Part shown: piece by piece, positions 12,401-27,400 of the stretch | Layout: the number at the start of each line of letters is the position of its first letter | Numbering within the stretch: the first letter of the stretch is position 1 | Assembly (NCBI RefSeq): GCF_905475465.1 | Contig: NC_062237.1 | Location: forward strand, 11,518,501-11,582,500 | Direction: 5' to 3' | DNA length: 64,000 nucleotides | From: Pieris napi | Lineage: Eukaryota; Arthropoda; Insecta; Lepidoptera; Pieridae | Position numbers and translations under genes: made by a program | Notes under the pieces: generated by a model | What the model was told of the DNA's origin: nothing | Seen by the model: only the letters and a program-made list of their open reading frames with translations | Database searches by the model: none

Positions 12401-15400
12401 AATGAACTGTGTACTCATTTTTGATTCTTTATTACGACTTAATGAAACCGAACCATTTTTGAAGAAGCTGATAACTGATGATGAAAAGTGGATCACGTAC
12501 GACAAGAACGTGCGAAAAAGGTCGTGGTCAAAGGCCGGTCAGGCTTCACAGACTGTGGCGAAACCCGGCATAACTCGCAACAAGGTGACGCTGTGTGTGT
12601 GGTGGGATTGGAAGGGCATTATTCATTATGAGCTGTTACCACCAGGCAGGACCATCGATTCTGAACTCTACTGCTAACAACTGATGAGATTGAAGCAAGA
12701 AGTTGAGCGAAAGCGGCCAGAATTAATCACCAGAAGGGGTGTGGTTTTTCATCATGATAACGCTAGACCTCACACATCTTTGGCCACTCAGCAAAAACTA
12801 AGAGAGCTTGGCTGGGAGGTGATAATGCATCCGACGTATAGTCCTGACCTTGCACCTTCAGATTTCCACCTGTTTCAGTCTCTTCAGTATTCTTTAGGCA
12901 GTGTCAGGTTATCATCACGAGAGGACTGCCAAAACCAATTATCGCAGTATTTTGATCAGAAGCCCCAAAATTTATATAGCAATGGGATCATGTCCCTACC
13001 TAAATAATGGCAAAAAGTTATCGAACAAAATGGTACCTACATACTTTAGTTAAATGTAAATAAACTATATTAAAAAATGTTTTGAATTTTCTTAAAAAAT
13101 GCGAAGAATCTTTTTCCCCAACCTATTATAATCATTTTTACAATACCCCAGCTTATATCTCACAATTTAACCCAGTACATTTTTCCATGCTTGAGACCTG
13201 ACTTTCAAACCGATATTACTACGTATATTTCATAACATATAACCTATTAGAATGAATGTATTTCAACCTATATCCTAAATTACCTTTGGTGGTGTCAACG
13301 ACCTTCTTGCCGTCAGCTACTGCCTTCGCTGCCGCGTCCTTGGCCTCACCAGCAGCTAAGGACACCTTCGACAGCTCCTTGTCAAGAGCATCAATAGCCG
13401 ATTGCTTCGTTTCAGATGCTGGAAATGTTTGTAATTAGCGAGTATGTCTCACTTTATCAGCTGCTGTATTTAATCCATAATCTTTATATATATAATTCTT
13501 CTGTGAGTGTGTATGTCACTGAACTTCTCTCAAACGACTGGACCGATTTGATGAAATTTTTTGTGTGTGTTCAAGGGGATCTGGGAATGGTTTAGATTCA
13601 CAAATCAGCCCGCCGGATGTACGGTACTTTCATACTTTGCTTTACTAATTGCTTGAAATATCATGCAGGACAACGTCTGTCGGGTCCACTAGTAATTTTA
13701 TAAAACGATATGGATGGGTAATCCCAAACTCGGTTCACCCATTATTACGTGATCTCTAGAAAATGGCATTTAATAAACTGTAACCTTATGTGTCATATAT
13801 TACGCCATGCATTACCACCCCATTCAAATAATTATAATGGGTAAAATCTAGGGTAAGACAGCGTTCATTTATTACGTAACATATTTTGGAAGGGGGGGGG
13901 GGGGTGTCCTTTTGTAAAACGTTACGATGCGGGGCGGGGATTAAATTACGCGTTATTGTTAATATTTTTTTCGACTTACATCGCATAATAGTAATTAAAA
14001 AGTCACTAGGTGGTCACGAAACATTTTACTATACTTGGGTACTAAATAACGTTACATGGGGGGGGTCAATAATCTCTAAAAATTGCGTTACGTAATACTT
14101 GAACGCTCCCTAAACGGCGTGTTGTTAGAAGGATATGTTACTGGTATTGCGACTGCAGAAGAGTTGCTGCATCTGGCACAGGACAAGACACGCTTCACGA
14201 GACTGACAGCCGGACTTCAGTAATAGAGGCACCATAAGAAAAAAGCTTGTGTATATAACGTTCCTCTTTACATCAAACACCAGAAAGAGACGAAATAACA
14301 CTTAATTAAAAGAATTGTTGTAAGACTGTTTCCGGTAAATAAGCTTAAATAATAATATTGTTTAATATTTATACCTTTAATCGGAACATCGAAGATAATG
14401 TACTATTTTACTATAATGAAATACTCATTTGTTTTATTCGTAATATGAATATTAAAAACATACGAACGTGTTAATACACTTTTGAATTATCATAATATTT
14501 GGTGTCACCGATAATTGCTCAACATTAGTTACTCATTACGAAATAAATATGGAATAATACAACTATAGATAGCGTAGACAGGATTTATGATAATATATGT
14601 TTAATATTAAACAAAACTATCATTGGAACTTCTTATTACACTAAACTCATTATATGACTAACGAATATAAATACATTATTTACATTACTACTTTTAGCAA
14701 TCTGCATAGATTTTTAGCATACCTAAAAAAGAAATCGTGAGATTTTCGTTTAATCCGAAGTATTATAAACTCGTAATAATAATCAAAATACAGTTCAAAA
14801 TGGCTTATTAATCCACGGATATCAGTAGACTGTTGTTAATAAATAACGGTGTGATTTTTTAAACGGATAAGGAATTTATACAATTAAAAAATTAAACACA
14901 TATAAAGCTATATGTTATCGCTGGATCAAATGGAGGAGAGCTTGATGCAGCTGAAAGCCAAGAACTGGCCGAAAATCCTATAGTAAAGGGAAAGTTTCTG
15001 GTTTCGAAAACCAGGACACATCTTTGGTCAAAGAGCCAGCGGAGCTTATCAGAAAACCGTTAAGATTTTGATGAATTGAATGCAGGTGAAGTTTTGGGAT
15101 GAATAATAAATATAATGTTTGTATGGAAATTTATTACATTACTACAGATACCTGAGTTAGCAGCATCATTAGCGCTCTTCTCAGCACCAGCGATCAGTTC
15201 ACCAGTCTTCTTCACCTGCTCTTCGACAACGTGGGCGGCCTCAGCTGCTTTCTCTTGGGCGAGCTGCTCAGCATCCTTCTTCTTCCTCTCGAAGAGGGAT
15301 GCTGTTTTCTCTCCGATGCTTCGGAACGCACCTAGAAGTTATATATATGATGAAACAAGTATCTAAATAAAAAATGGGTACTGGGTAGGGCAAAAATTCT

Positions 15401-18400
15401 GGTATCCGGAAACAGTTATTAAGTAAAATATTAATATACTAACCTAACCAAAAAAATACCAGAATTTTCGCCGTGGTGGCATTAATACGTAAGTACCAAA
15501 AAATTGTTCTAATATTTATTTCTAAAGATTATATAGCGCATTTGATTATATCCTATGTTTTATTAAAATAATTATAATACAACTTCATTAATTAAATTAT
15601 ATAATGCTATTAAATTAACAGAATACGATTATATGATTATATTTCTAATAATACCCGAGATCTATTACATAAAATTACATAGGAGCACTACCTGCCCCCG
15701 CGGACTTCGTTTCGCCTTAATATGTTGGCTTAGCATACCTTTTAGAAGTTACAATATACCAACATATGGAACATTTTGCTACCCCATAGAGGTTATTCTA
15801 TTTCCGGAACAAAGATTTTCCAATTTGTATCACTCAGAATACTAATCCTCAGAATACAAGGAATAAAAAAAAATACTCGAATTGGCCCAGCCGTCTACGA
15901 GTTTTGAACAGCAACATATTTTGCGAATCATTTTTATTTATATAGTAACATTTTAAGATTTAATTGGGAGACGGCCAACTTCCAGTTACGGAGAGGAAAC
16001 CAAAAGAAGTTACTCGCAATACAATAAATATGATCAAAAGTCAAAATCATTTATTCATATAGGTAACACAAAGACTTCTGAACGTCAAAAAAGAAATACA
16101 TATTAAATGCTTCTAATTTTACATTTACTGCCTGTTCTCAAATCAAGGGCGTAGAATGGAACAATAGCAAGAAACTCTCCGCCACTATTTTTAATCGCCA
16201 AGTTTTTTGGTTTACACAATGTAAGGAGCTGCAGCCATTACACCATGTTCCACATCAACAATCATAATAATAAAAATACAAGTGTATATAAGTCTCCCAG
16301 ACAGTGCAGGTTATCGATTACCTCAAGCGGTCAAGGTGACTTGCGATTGTCAGTAAAAACAGGCATTTACGAACTCGCTACCGACTTAAAAGGCTTCGTA
16401 TATATCAAAAATGTATTTTGGGACATGTTTTTTTAGTTTTAAATTGCTTACACAAAATTTATCTCTGTTATATTGACTAGGTAATAAGTTAGTGATTATT
16501 AATAGAATGGTTCACCTGTACTGCTGAGGCCCTGGTAACACAACCCTGAAGGTTTAAGATGAGGTATATCTTAATATATATAAATTACGTGTCACGTTGT
16601 TTGTCCGCTATGGACTCCTAAACTACCGAACCGATATCAATCAAATTTGCACACCGTATGTAGTTACCTTAAAAGATCTCCTTTTAAGCTATCCTTTACA
16701 TCTTAATTTATACCCGCAATATTATTTGATTGCAAGTATTTGTTTATTATTTGATACAATTCTAACAGATGGCGCTGTGTAGAAAGTACCAACGTTTCAC
16801 ATAAGCTACAATTTAATGGCATAACCACCAAAAAAGCATGGTGGTCCCCATGACTGGTGTTCTACCGTTTCCCTTGAATACGTTACTACTATCGAATATA
16901 ACTAAAACCTTAGCCACAGCAACGCTTGGCCGGTCTGATAGTGGTTTTATAAATATAAGTCGATCGTTTATTGAGAATACATGAACAGTGTGGAAAAATT
17001 ATGCTCAGTATTTTCTTTCATCGAAGAAGGGATATTTTCAAATCGTACCTCCATATCGGTGAAACCTCAGTAAACATTGACCCTGACGACCTGTTTTTGA
17101 CGGCGTGACGCACTACCTGTATAGGAATGACATAAGCTCACGCAGCACCTGAGCAATAGAACTCGTCTGGCGTCACGCCTATCGCAGTTTGTTTCAGGTC
17201 GTAGTCATGCTGGTTTTAAGGCAAACGGGCAGGAGGCTCATCTGATTAAGTGATACCGCCCATGGACACTCACATTGCCAGAGAGCTCGCAAGTGCGTTG
17301 CCGGCCTTACAAGAATTGGTACGCTCTTTTCTGACCCTAAGTCGAATTGGAAAATACTATAATTGGATCTAAATCATAGTTTCGTTTAGAATCTCACACT
17401 TATAGATTCATCCAGCCCTCTGATATGATTTAATATCAATATACTGGCCCTGATTTGATTATTAACATCCAAAAGATGCATTCTATTTGGATCCTTTTAA
17501 GAAAGTCAAAGAACAATTAAATCCGAGTTCTTTTTCTTGTATGTAAACCTAAAAAAAAATAATTCAGAAGAAACAGTTTTCATGTTTACGCAAAAATTAT
17601 TTTATTATAAATTTACTAGTGGACCCCACAGACGTTGTCCTGCATGATATTTCAAGCTATTAGGATATTAAAGTATGAAAGTACCGACTGCAGCGCCACC
17701 TGCCGGGCTGATTTGTGAATCTAAACCATTCCCAGATCCCCTTGAACACACACAAAAAATTTCATCAAAATCGGTCCAATCGTTTGAGAGAAGTTCAGTG
17801 ACATACACACTCACAGAAGAATTATATATATAAAGATTTCGTTTAATTGAAACAGGAAATAATGTTACCATTTAACTATCATAATTATTTTCAAGGTTTA
17901 TGGTACAAATTGGTGGTGAAGAAGGAGACAAACAAATTAAATACTGGTTTTCGCACTCACCAAGGTTCTTGTCTGTCAGCATTGAAACATAGAAAATATA
18001 ATTTAATTATATTCTTATTAAGTCTAAATACCATGCCATATGAATCATGCTACGATATCTACTTTGTGAGAATTATGATAAAGTAGCAACTACGTGCCTT
18101 AAAACGACTTGTCGTCTAATTGCCTTAATTAAATGTCTTATTTCAAAGTGACATAGATTTAACTTTTAAGCCTTAAGGCTCTATCCGGTCGCCAAACTCG
18201 AAAAAAGTACATTGTTTCTTTCCATTTTTCGTCATTGTTTCTTGAAGTAGGGCGAATGGAAAAAATATATGGTGGAGTTGAGTAATTTATTTATCCATTT
18301 TGAAAGATCGATACACGATATAACTTCGCTCGATAGAAAAAAAATCCAAACATAGCCAATTCTTAAGACTTTGAATTCATTTTATGACGAAAATGTATAT

Positions 18401-21400
18401 AGAAATTTACACGACACATTTTATCGCAAGCCAAGTATCCATGTCATTTAAAAAATTTGATAAAATCACATTAATTTAATGTTTTACATAACTAATTGTT
18501 ATTACGGGCCGGCGCGCCTCAGTGCTCCAGCTTTCTACTGCGCACCGCTGTCCACCCCGAGACACTGGCACAGCAATTCGTGCTGGGATAGGGCCTTAAT
18601 GCTGAAGCGATGCGAAGCGGGTAGCTGGTTCCACATGGTGGTGGGCGGCAAAAATTGCTAAAACGCTCAGCCCTGCGATTCTGTAACTCACTTTTCGAAC
18701 TCACACAGCGGTTTTCGCATCGGCGGTCGCTTTGTGAGTGAGAGTGAGTTACAGAATCGCAGGGCTGTTCTGGAACGCCGGACGTCGGGGTATCACTATA
18801 CTATGATTGTTTTGGTTTTCCACGTGTTTCTCCTGATTTTTATGAGCTTATGATGATTACGTGAGTTTAATAATATATAAATAATGATTTGTTACTAATC
18901 TAACTAGCACTAAAACTACTCAATAATTATTGTTGATTAAACTTCAGTGGTAAATATTATTATGGTATTATTCTAAGATATGAAAGCATGCAACGATACT
19001 ATTTAAATTTTTATTGACGTTATTGTGTTCATAAAGCGTAAAAAACGTAATAACAGACGCAAACCTTATATAAAAATATATTGTCAGAGCTAATAATGAG
19101 AGAGTTTTGATGATATCAAATTAAAATATCATTTACTAGCGGCCCGTCCCGGCTTCGCACGGGTGGAAATTTATTTTTAAAATTTTGGCATAAATGGGAC
19201 ATACCTAATTAATAATGTATTTAGCAATAGTGTATCGCTCTAATTGCTCTTTTTCTCTTTCTGTCAAATAGTGTTTACGCTCTGCTGAAAGAGATAGATG
19301 TTAGTCGCCTGTGGATATGGAAACCTCATGGGTCAAGGCCTCCTCCAACCCTTTTCAGATATCTCTTATCTTTGCCAATAGTTTGCCAGTCTTTTCCTGC
19401 TATTTCTATCAAGTCCACCTTTTTTTCTCACTCTTCTTTTCAGGGGTGGTCTCCATTGTGTTGTCTTTAATGTTACAAGACAAGCCCATTGCCAAATTTC
19501 AATTAGCTTGTGGCTTAACATTTTTTATTTTATTATTTATTTATTTATTTATAAGAACACTCCTGCCCTAACAGGCGACCATAAATTGACAAGAGTGAAC
19601 AATAAGTGAACAAAAACATATACCAATAAGTTTTTGATACAATCATTCTTAGCACTAACGTAAAATACTTCGAACAGACTTATTTAACTTACTTATTTAA
19701 TACAAGTTAATCAGGTTATTTGTATTTTTAAGCGACGCAAGATTCTTGGCTGTGATATTAGATTTTATTGGTTTCTTCCTATTGCACCTACGCAGATCAG
19801 TATGGACCAGTGACCGGTCATACTAGTGCAATGATCTAGATTGTCTTGGTTAAAATAGATCAATCTAATTCAATAACTGTTGTAAATAAGTTTCCGCATC
19901 GAAAATATTCAATTAGGTTTAGGTATGTCATAAAAAAGCTCTTAAAACTTTAAAACCATGTTAAAATGAGTACCTATACCTATTTACTTCGATATATTAT
20001 AGTACCTATATATCGAAGTAAATAGGGTATTTAAGGCTCAAAAGAAATGTATTAGAGCAATTTGTGGAGCAAACTGTCTTGATAGTTGCGTACCTTTATT
20101 TAAGAAGCTCAAAATTTTATCTCTTCCATGTATATTTTAGAGATATCCTTATTCGTGCACAGAAACATACATATTTTTAAGTCGAATGTAGAAGTTGAAG
20201 TAAGAAGTAGACATGAGGAGAAATTGGCTGTGCCAAAAATCAATCTGGAACTGTTTCGGAAAAACAGCTTTTGTATGGCAATTAAAGTCTACAATAAATT
20301 ACCAAAAGAATTAAAAGATCTTCCGTCTAGATTCTTTAAAAAGCGACTTAGTGAACTACTTTTAGAAAAAATGTACTATTCAATAAATGATTATTTGCAT
20401 GAAACACTGTAATTGATATAAAGCCAATGATGTATATAATATAATAGACTAGTTAATATAAGAATTGACTTTGAATAATAATGTGAAATTCTTTAAGACA
20501 AATTTGCGCGCCATCGTGTGTGGCAGAATATGTGAACGATTTACGATTGTATCACCTTAACATTTTGTACCATATTCTTGCAAAAAATAAATTATTATTA
20601 TTATTACAAATTTGAAGTTTGTTTGATTTTCTAAGCAAGTAGGCGGTAATCCTTTCTCTCTAAGAAATGATTGCTTCAATGCGGCTGAAAAGTGTTTCAG
20701 ATCCCAAAGGCATCTGCTCAGTGGAGCTCACAAAATGCCCTCCGTCAGCAGTCACCGATTCCGAATACGCTCGTTGTTATCTGTTTCCACCAGATAAATG
20801 ATTTATTTCTGTAAGTAGGTTTTTACAAACACTTTTACACGTCAAACATTTTTTTTAAACTAGATGAGATCGACGTTTCCTATCTGACTACTCTGAGAAG
20901 AAACGCCGAAACAAACTCAGAGGTCACAGTCTCTTTTAAAGTCCAGACATAACTAACAAGATTATGTGAAGACCATGTAGATTGTAGTCTGAAATGGTCT
21001 TTTGAGGAAAGAACCACACAGATTGAGTGGACCTGTCAAGTCCAAAGACAAGACATTTGGGTAGGCCGCATAAATTACTCAAACTGTCAGACTATGACTA
21101 AAACTGAGAAAAGGATACAATAAATAAAAAACAATGATCCACGTAGTCTTCACATTCACAATAATTAAAAATAGTATAAGTAATACTTTACAAAGTAAAT
21201 ATTCATTTCATTGTACATAGAGTATGTAAAAAGGTTCCCAAACTGCAATATATCCAGTTCTGGATATATTGCAGTTTGGGAATTGCAGTTTGGGAAGACT
21301 GATGGAAGTGGTTTTATTTTTACAGTAGAAGAGCAAGTTTGTTTGTTGTTAAAGGCAGTATGTAATTAAGTAAAGAGAGATGGAGCCAATTGGAGGAGGC

Positions 21401-24400
21401 CTATACTCAATAAGAGGTCCTTGAAAAATATATATATATACTAGCTGATCCGGCAAACGTCGTTTCGCCATGTATATCATTTATAATAAAAAAATAGGGG
21501 TTGATCGTAGAGGGGTGAAAGTTAGGGGTTGTATGTATTTTTTAATGCTGTATCATAAAAAAATAGAAATTAAAAATTTTGTCTAAAAACTAAAAATAAA
21601 AATTTAGGGGTGGACTACCCTTAACATCTGGCGGGCTGATTTGTGAATCTAAACCATTCCCAGATCCCCTTGAAGACACACAAAAAATTTCATCAAAATT
21701 GGTCCAGTCGTTTAGGAGGAGTTCAGTCACATACACACGCACACAAGAAATATATATATTAAGATTATGCGTATTTAATGTAAATTTTTCAAGGAATTAA
21801 TGAGGCTTAATTATTATTAATATAAGTATCGCTCGCACGGTGAAGGCAAACATCGTGAGGAAAGTCGAGGGCGTGTGTCAGACACAGGAGGCTGATCACC
21901 TACTTGCCTATTAGATTGAAAAATCTAGAACCAGATTCAGAAATCTAAGGCCCAGACCTAAAGAGGTTGTAACGCCACTGAATTTATTTTAATATAATTA
22001 TTAGTTAACTCGAAAATGACGTCATGTGCGTTAACCATGACACGGAGACGGTTCAAAAACTGACAAATTAACAATGATTATAATCTATCATAATCAGTTT
22101 TTAATAAGCCGACCTTGATTTTAGCCAAGATTACTCAGAGATAAGCATAATTTGGGGCGACATGGTAGCAAAATATTGTTGACAATGAAAGTTTTTATAA
22201 GAAAAGTCCAAACTAAAATGTCCCTTTTTGTCAAATTGTATTTACGCTGTAATACGACGCATACTTTATACGGGGTAATTAGAATTATTCATATTTTATG
22301 AATAAGGGAGCGTTCAAGTATTACGTCACGTAATTTTTGTAGATTATTGACAACCCCCCCCCCCCCCCCCCCCGTGTAACGCGCCGTAACGTTTTTCTGT
22401 AAGAAGTATAATAAAACGTTTCGTGATCACCTAGTGACTCTTTATACCTAAAAGTTACAATTACGTTTTGTAAAGTACTGGAAAGTCAAATAATATTAAC
22501 AATAACGCGTAATTCAATCCCCTCCCCGCATCGTAACGTTTTACAAAAGGCCTTTACACCAAGGGAGGGGGCTCCCTCCAAAATTCATTACTTAATACTT
22601 GAACGCTCCCTAAGGAGTATTTAAAGCGAATTAATTTTCTATTCTAGGAGAGTGTTTACTAAGGAGGTAATGTGACTGTAGCATATATGCTATAGAGAAG
22701 TGTTTCCCAACGTGGGGCCCACGCCCCACAGGGGGGCAATTTGATTGTTCGAAATCAGCTGGGTATAAAACAACGTGGAGATTTGAGACTGAAGCTAACC
22801 AAATTGTAACCTAATATTAAATTTCTGTCCAGCAAGCATCAAGCATCTCACTAAACTAATATAGAAAAATCTTTATTAAAATTTGAAGTTTTTCATAATG
22901 TTTTGAAAATTTACTAAATATGTATAACAATTTCCTAGTGATTTCTTCCTTAAACCTATCATTTAAATGTTTTAAGTGAACAATTTAATTTATCTATATA
23001 TCTATATATATAAAAAGAAAATGGTGTACGTTTGAGGCTCTTTCACGCCTAAACCACTGATCGTATCGACATGAAACTACCACCATTCGATGCGAAATTT
23101 TTCCTAGATGGGTTATGGCTATTTATTTTTTTAATTCCAACGTTCTTTCATTTTTTTATTTCTGTTTTACTTTTATGAAAATTTTTCCCGCTAATAAAAA
23201 CAAATAAGGCTTCCTAGAACCGCAAAACGTCAACATCTGTTAAAAACTCGATTTTCGAAATATTTCAATTTTCTTAGCGGGAAGTTAAAAAGAAGAATAA
23301 TAAAAATATGAAAAAAAATAAAATAATGAAACATAAAATTTATTTTAATTCGTCCAGCAAAGCGGGCGCGAAACGGCTAGTATTATTATATATATAAATT
23401 ATGTATGTTACATACGTATAATAGGTAAGGCATGGCACAAAAAAGGTTAGGAAAGAAAAAAGGCTATTCTTTTCGTATAAATTATATGTGTATATAATTC
23501 GTCAAAATATTTTATAACACCAATAAATAAAAAAACATGTGTGTGTCATGTGTCACACAGAAGGCTATGTATATATATTAGAGAAAGAAGTAGACTTAGA
23601 AAGTGATACCTATTCATAACTATGAGGTACTGGAAAATAAAATTATATAACTTCTAACGTTTATAATCGTAATTATATATTATAAATAGCAGTCCGAGCA
23701 GTGTAGGCATAATGATTACACAATTCTAATCCCTGAGGTCGTAGGTTCGATCAGCTGTGCACCAATGGACTTTCTTTATGAGCGCATTTATCATTCGCTC
23801 GAACGGCGAAGGAATCGTGATTCATTCCTTAGACCCAGAGTCGATGGCGTGTGAGGCCCAGACCTCAAAGTTTGGAGCGCTACTGTTTTTTAAATTAATA
23901 GAATTTTTTACAATTATATAGTCATTAACGTCCGTTATATATAACATATGCCCGAATCAAAGGCCACTCGAACTATACTATAAATACAGCCGACTCATTT
24001 CATTGGAATGTATACAGGAACATTGTAAGTTCCTAAACATTGAATATTGCGTAAACCGAATGCATGTTTTTATTTTATTTGTAGTGTACGGTTCTTTGGT
24101 CATCGGGTGGTTTAGATAAGAGGATTTTAAATTTACTCTATATAAAGCACTCGCGTACAATTGAATATAAGCGAATTAATTAAATTTTAATTGCTATGTA
24201 ACGAATGAATGCAATGTAACAGGCTATACTCAGTGGCGTAGCTAGGTGACCAAGGGCCCTGGGGCAAATTAAAAAATGGGGGCCCACTGCTATGTTTAAT
24301 CAATGTTTATTAGGTTTAATCAAATAAAAATATGAAATATACAAATACTTTAAAAATGATTTACACGATTTATTAAACGAACATCGAAGAATAATAAAAT

Positions 24401-27400
24401 GCACATATCACTAGGCATAACTTTTGAGTTTCTCTCAAATTAATGTCTTGATTAAAGTGGGGTTGCAACTAGTCATATTTATTTTGAAAATGGGAGAAAT
24501 TTCCAAAAGTTCAGAATGATCGGAACTTCTGGTGAGGATTCGAGGGCCCCCTGAGTTTGAGGGCCCCGGGGCACTGCCCCGCCTAGCCCCTTGGTAGCTA
24601 CGCCACTGGCTATACTCTCGGGGCGTAACTCCCATGATTTAGTTACGCTTATAAAACTAAGAAAGCCTGAGTGAGCCATGTACTGCCTTGGCTTGTACAT
24701 GTAAAATTTAAGTGAGTTCGGATCTATGTGCCTAAATATAATATACAATCGCTTTCGCGCTTTTTATTAATAATTTTAATTTAATTATTTTAATTGTTTA
24801 AAGAATCTCATACTTGGGCATTTATCTTGCTACCTTGTAATTAGCTTACTATATTAATTTGATTCAGTATCCTTAGGATTAAATTTATTTATTATAATTT
24901 TTTTATAATATAGTTTAGTATATTATAATTCTAGTGTTACTTATAATTTTATATTTTGCTAATTTGGTTATACAGTATATTAATTATCCCAAGGTGCCTT
25001 TATAGCGTGGGCGAGTAGTTTGGTAACAATTATAAATATTTATTATTATGACATTATGTTAATATTATTATAAAAATTAATATGACATTTGCACGCCTAT
25101 TTTTATATGGCTGATTGTGCGGATTTTATAATCAATCTATCTAAATGTACCACTTTCTTTGAAAATAAACAATTTATATAATGTTGAATTATTTATTTTA
25201 TTTACAATGAAGTATACATTATTTACAATTTTCTTAACCTAGTAGATAGTACCGGTGACCCCAGAGCACTGGCACTTTCCTGGCTCAACGAATAAGTATC
25301 GCAATACAGCGAGGAAATGCTGCCAGCGTTAAAGGTACACTGCCACAGGTACCAAACTTTTTAAATTTGTTTTGATTTTCTTTTAAATAATTTTTAACTA
25401 TTTTTATTATGACTTTGTAACGATTTATTAATATTATTATGAGTGGTAATGGTATTTAATTCCCATTGCTAGGGTTGTCTAGAAGAAATTGTTTGTTAGC
25501 AATAAGGTCGTTGCTTAATAAACTATATTACCTGCTTTGTATTTACGTTACGTAACGAAGTACAAACAGATAATATTGATTTTTATATATTGTCAAGCTC
25601 ATTTAAAAGTTTAATATTTATTTTTGTATCATCTAAGTCGCTATCAAATGGTATCTTTAGGCTAACACCAAAAGTCCAAAAGGAAAAGTCTATTTTGAGA
25701 CATACAATTTATGGTACACCAGAAACCGTTGGACTAAATCAAGTGAGACTAATACTTTATCATATATAATTTATTACGTTATCAAATACTTATGGCGTCC
25801 CTACTTGAATGCGCAAAACAGTTTTGATATAATTTAATATTTTGATAATAAACTTACAACAAAGTTACATTTGCCAAATGTTAATTACAGAAAATTTATA
25901 AATCTAATTGTAAGTTAGTTAAATGTAAGTTTATAAATAAAATAGTCGAAGGTTAGTCAATGCAAAACAGTGTATTAGCTTACTTATTGCGTGTAAAATG
26001 ATACCAGAGTTCCTGTTTCATAACAATTGATACATTTCACATGAATAATTGCAAATTCTTTGAATAAATGATTAACCCACAAGTTACCGTTCAGCGTTAG
26101 ATTTTTTGTACTAAAGAAACTGGTTCGAATTGAAAAGTTCTTCTGTTCTGATCCATCACGCCATTCTTAAAAATTCCAAATTCAAAAATCATTTAATCCT
26201 ATAGGCACATTGTACACTTATGACTCGTCAGTAAAGAAATACAAATTAATGCTTCTAATTTTACATTTAGTGCCAGTTCTCAAATCAAGGGCGTAGAATG
26301 GAAGAGAAGAACTGGCAATAAACTCTCCGCCACTCTTTTTAATCGCCATGTTTTTTTTTACACAAAGTTTGTAAGGAGCTGCAACCATTACACCATGACA
26401 TTAAGATGTCCTTAAGATGATATGAAACCTTTTCGCTACTAAACTTCAAAGTTGTACGATGAAACTTGAGCAACGGTTCGACAACTATACCAAAATACGC
26501 CAAAAAACGCACTTTTTTCGCTCAATGCTTTTTCTCTTTGCCCTTTCGTTCAACCAGTTTCTTAATTTAAAACTTTCGACATTCACTAACAATTTTAAGC
26601 AACATCTTCTCAACCTGTCCTATGCACAAAAAGTATCTTGTGCATCAGTAGTTCAATTATAAAATTGTAAGTGTTATGTAAAATTTATTAAGTCAATTAC
26701 CATTAAGAAAAATCATTAATATGTCAAATGGAAGAGGCTAAACAACTAGAAAAAAAGGGTGCGTGTACTTATGTACGCGCGTAAGAAGTTATACTTCTTT
26801 GGCATTATTAAAAATAGTTTTTGATTGCATGCAAATAATTAATTACAATTAAATAATCAAAGACTGGAAAAGGAGTCATAGTCAATAAAGTTCAGTTTAC
26901 ATTTGAAAAATTAAATTTTTATTATTATTCTCTTACATTAAGTGTAACATAAATTCTATTATTATTCGAATGTTGTTTTCAAATGCCAATGCCGTAGCAT
27001 CTTCCGTAAGCAACTTCATTCTGTTAATTTTGTGTTACGGTGCGCGCGCATCGTACAATTTCACTCTCATCAATTTTTCATAACGCGCCTAAAGAAGTAT
27101 AACTTCAAAAACAATACCTTTTTCAATTGTTTTTAGCAGCATAAAGAAAAAATTATTCGTTATTCAATTGTTTTTGACGCGAACGTTCTCAAATTGTTTG
27201 TCGTCACCTTGTCTGGCGATTTTATGACCCAGTTGGTCTAGTTCCAATATCGATCGTGTTTCCTCAGTTCTAGGAATTCCACGCCATAGCTGTTAGCTAT
27301 GTTGCAAATATAGTCTATCATAAATAATTATTTGTATTTATTCTAGAGAAAATTTTAATGAAAATGAATTCTACAGTTTTCATTAAAGAACATATATATT

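Noticed and set aside
12143..13007. Three separate genes in the mariner
   Set aside because: They are pieces of one broken transposase reading frame between matched TIRs.
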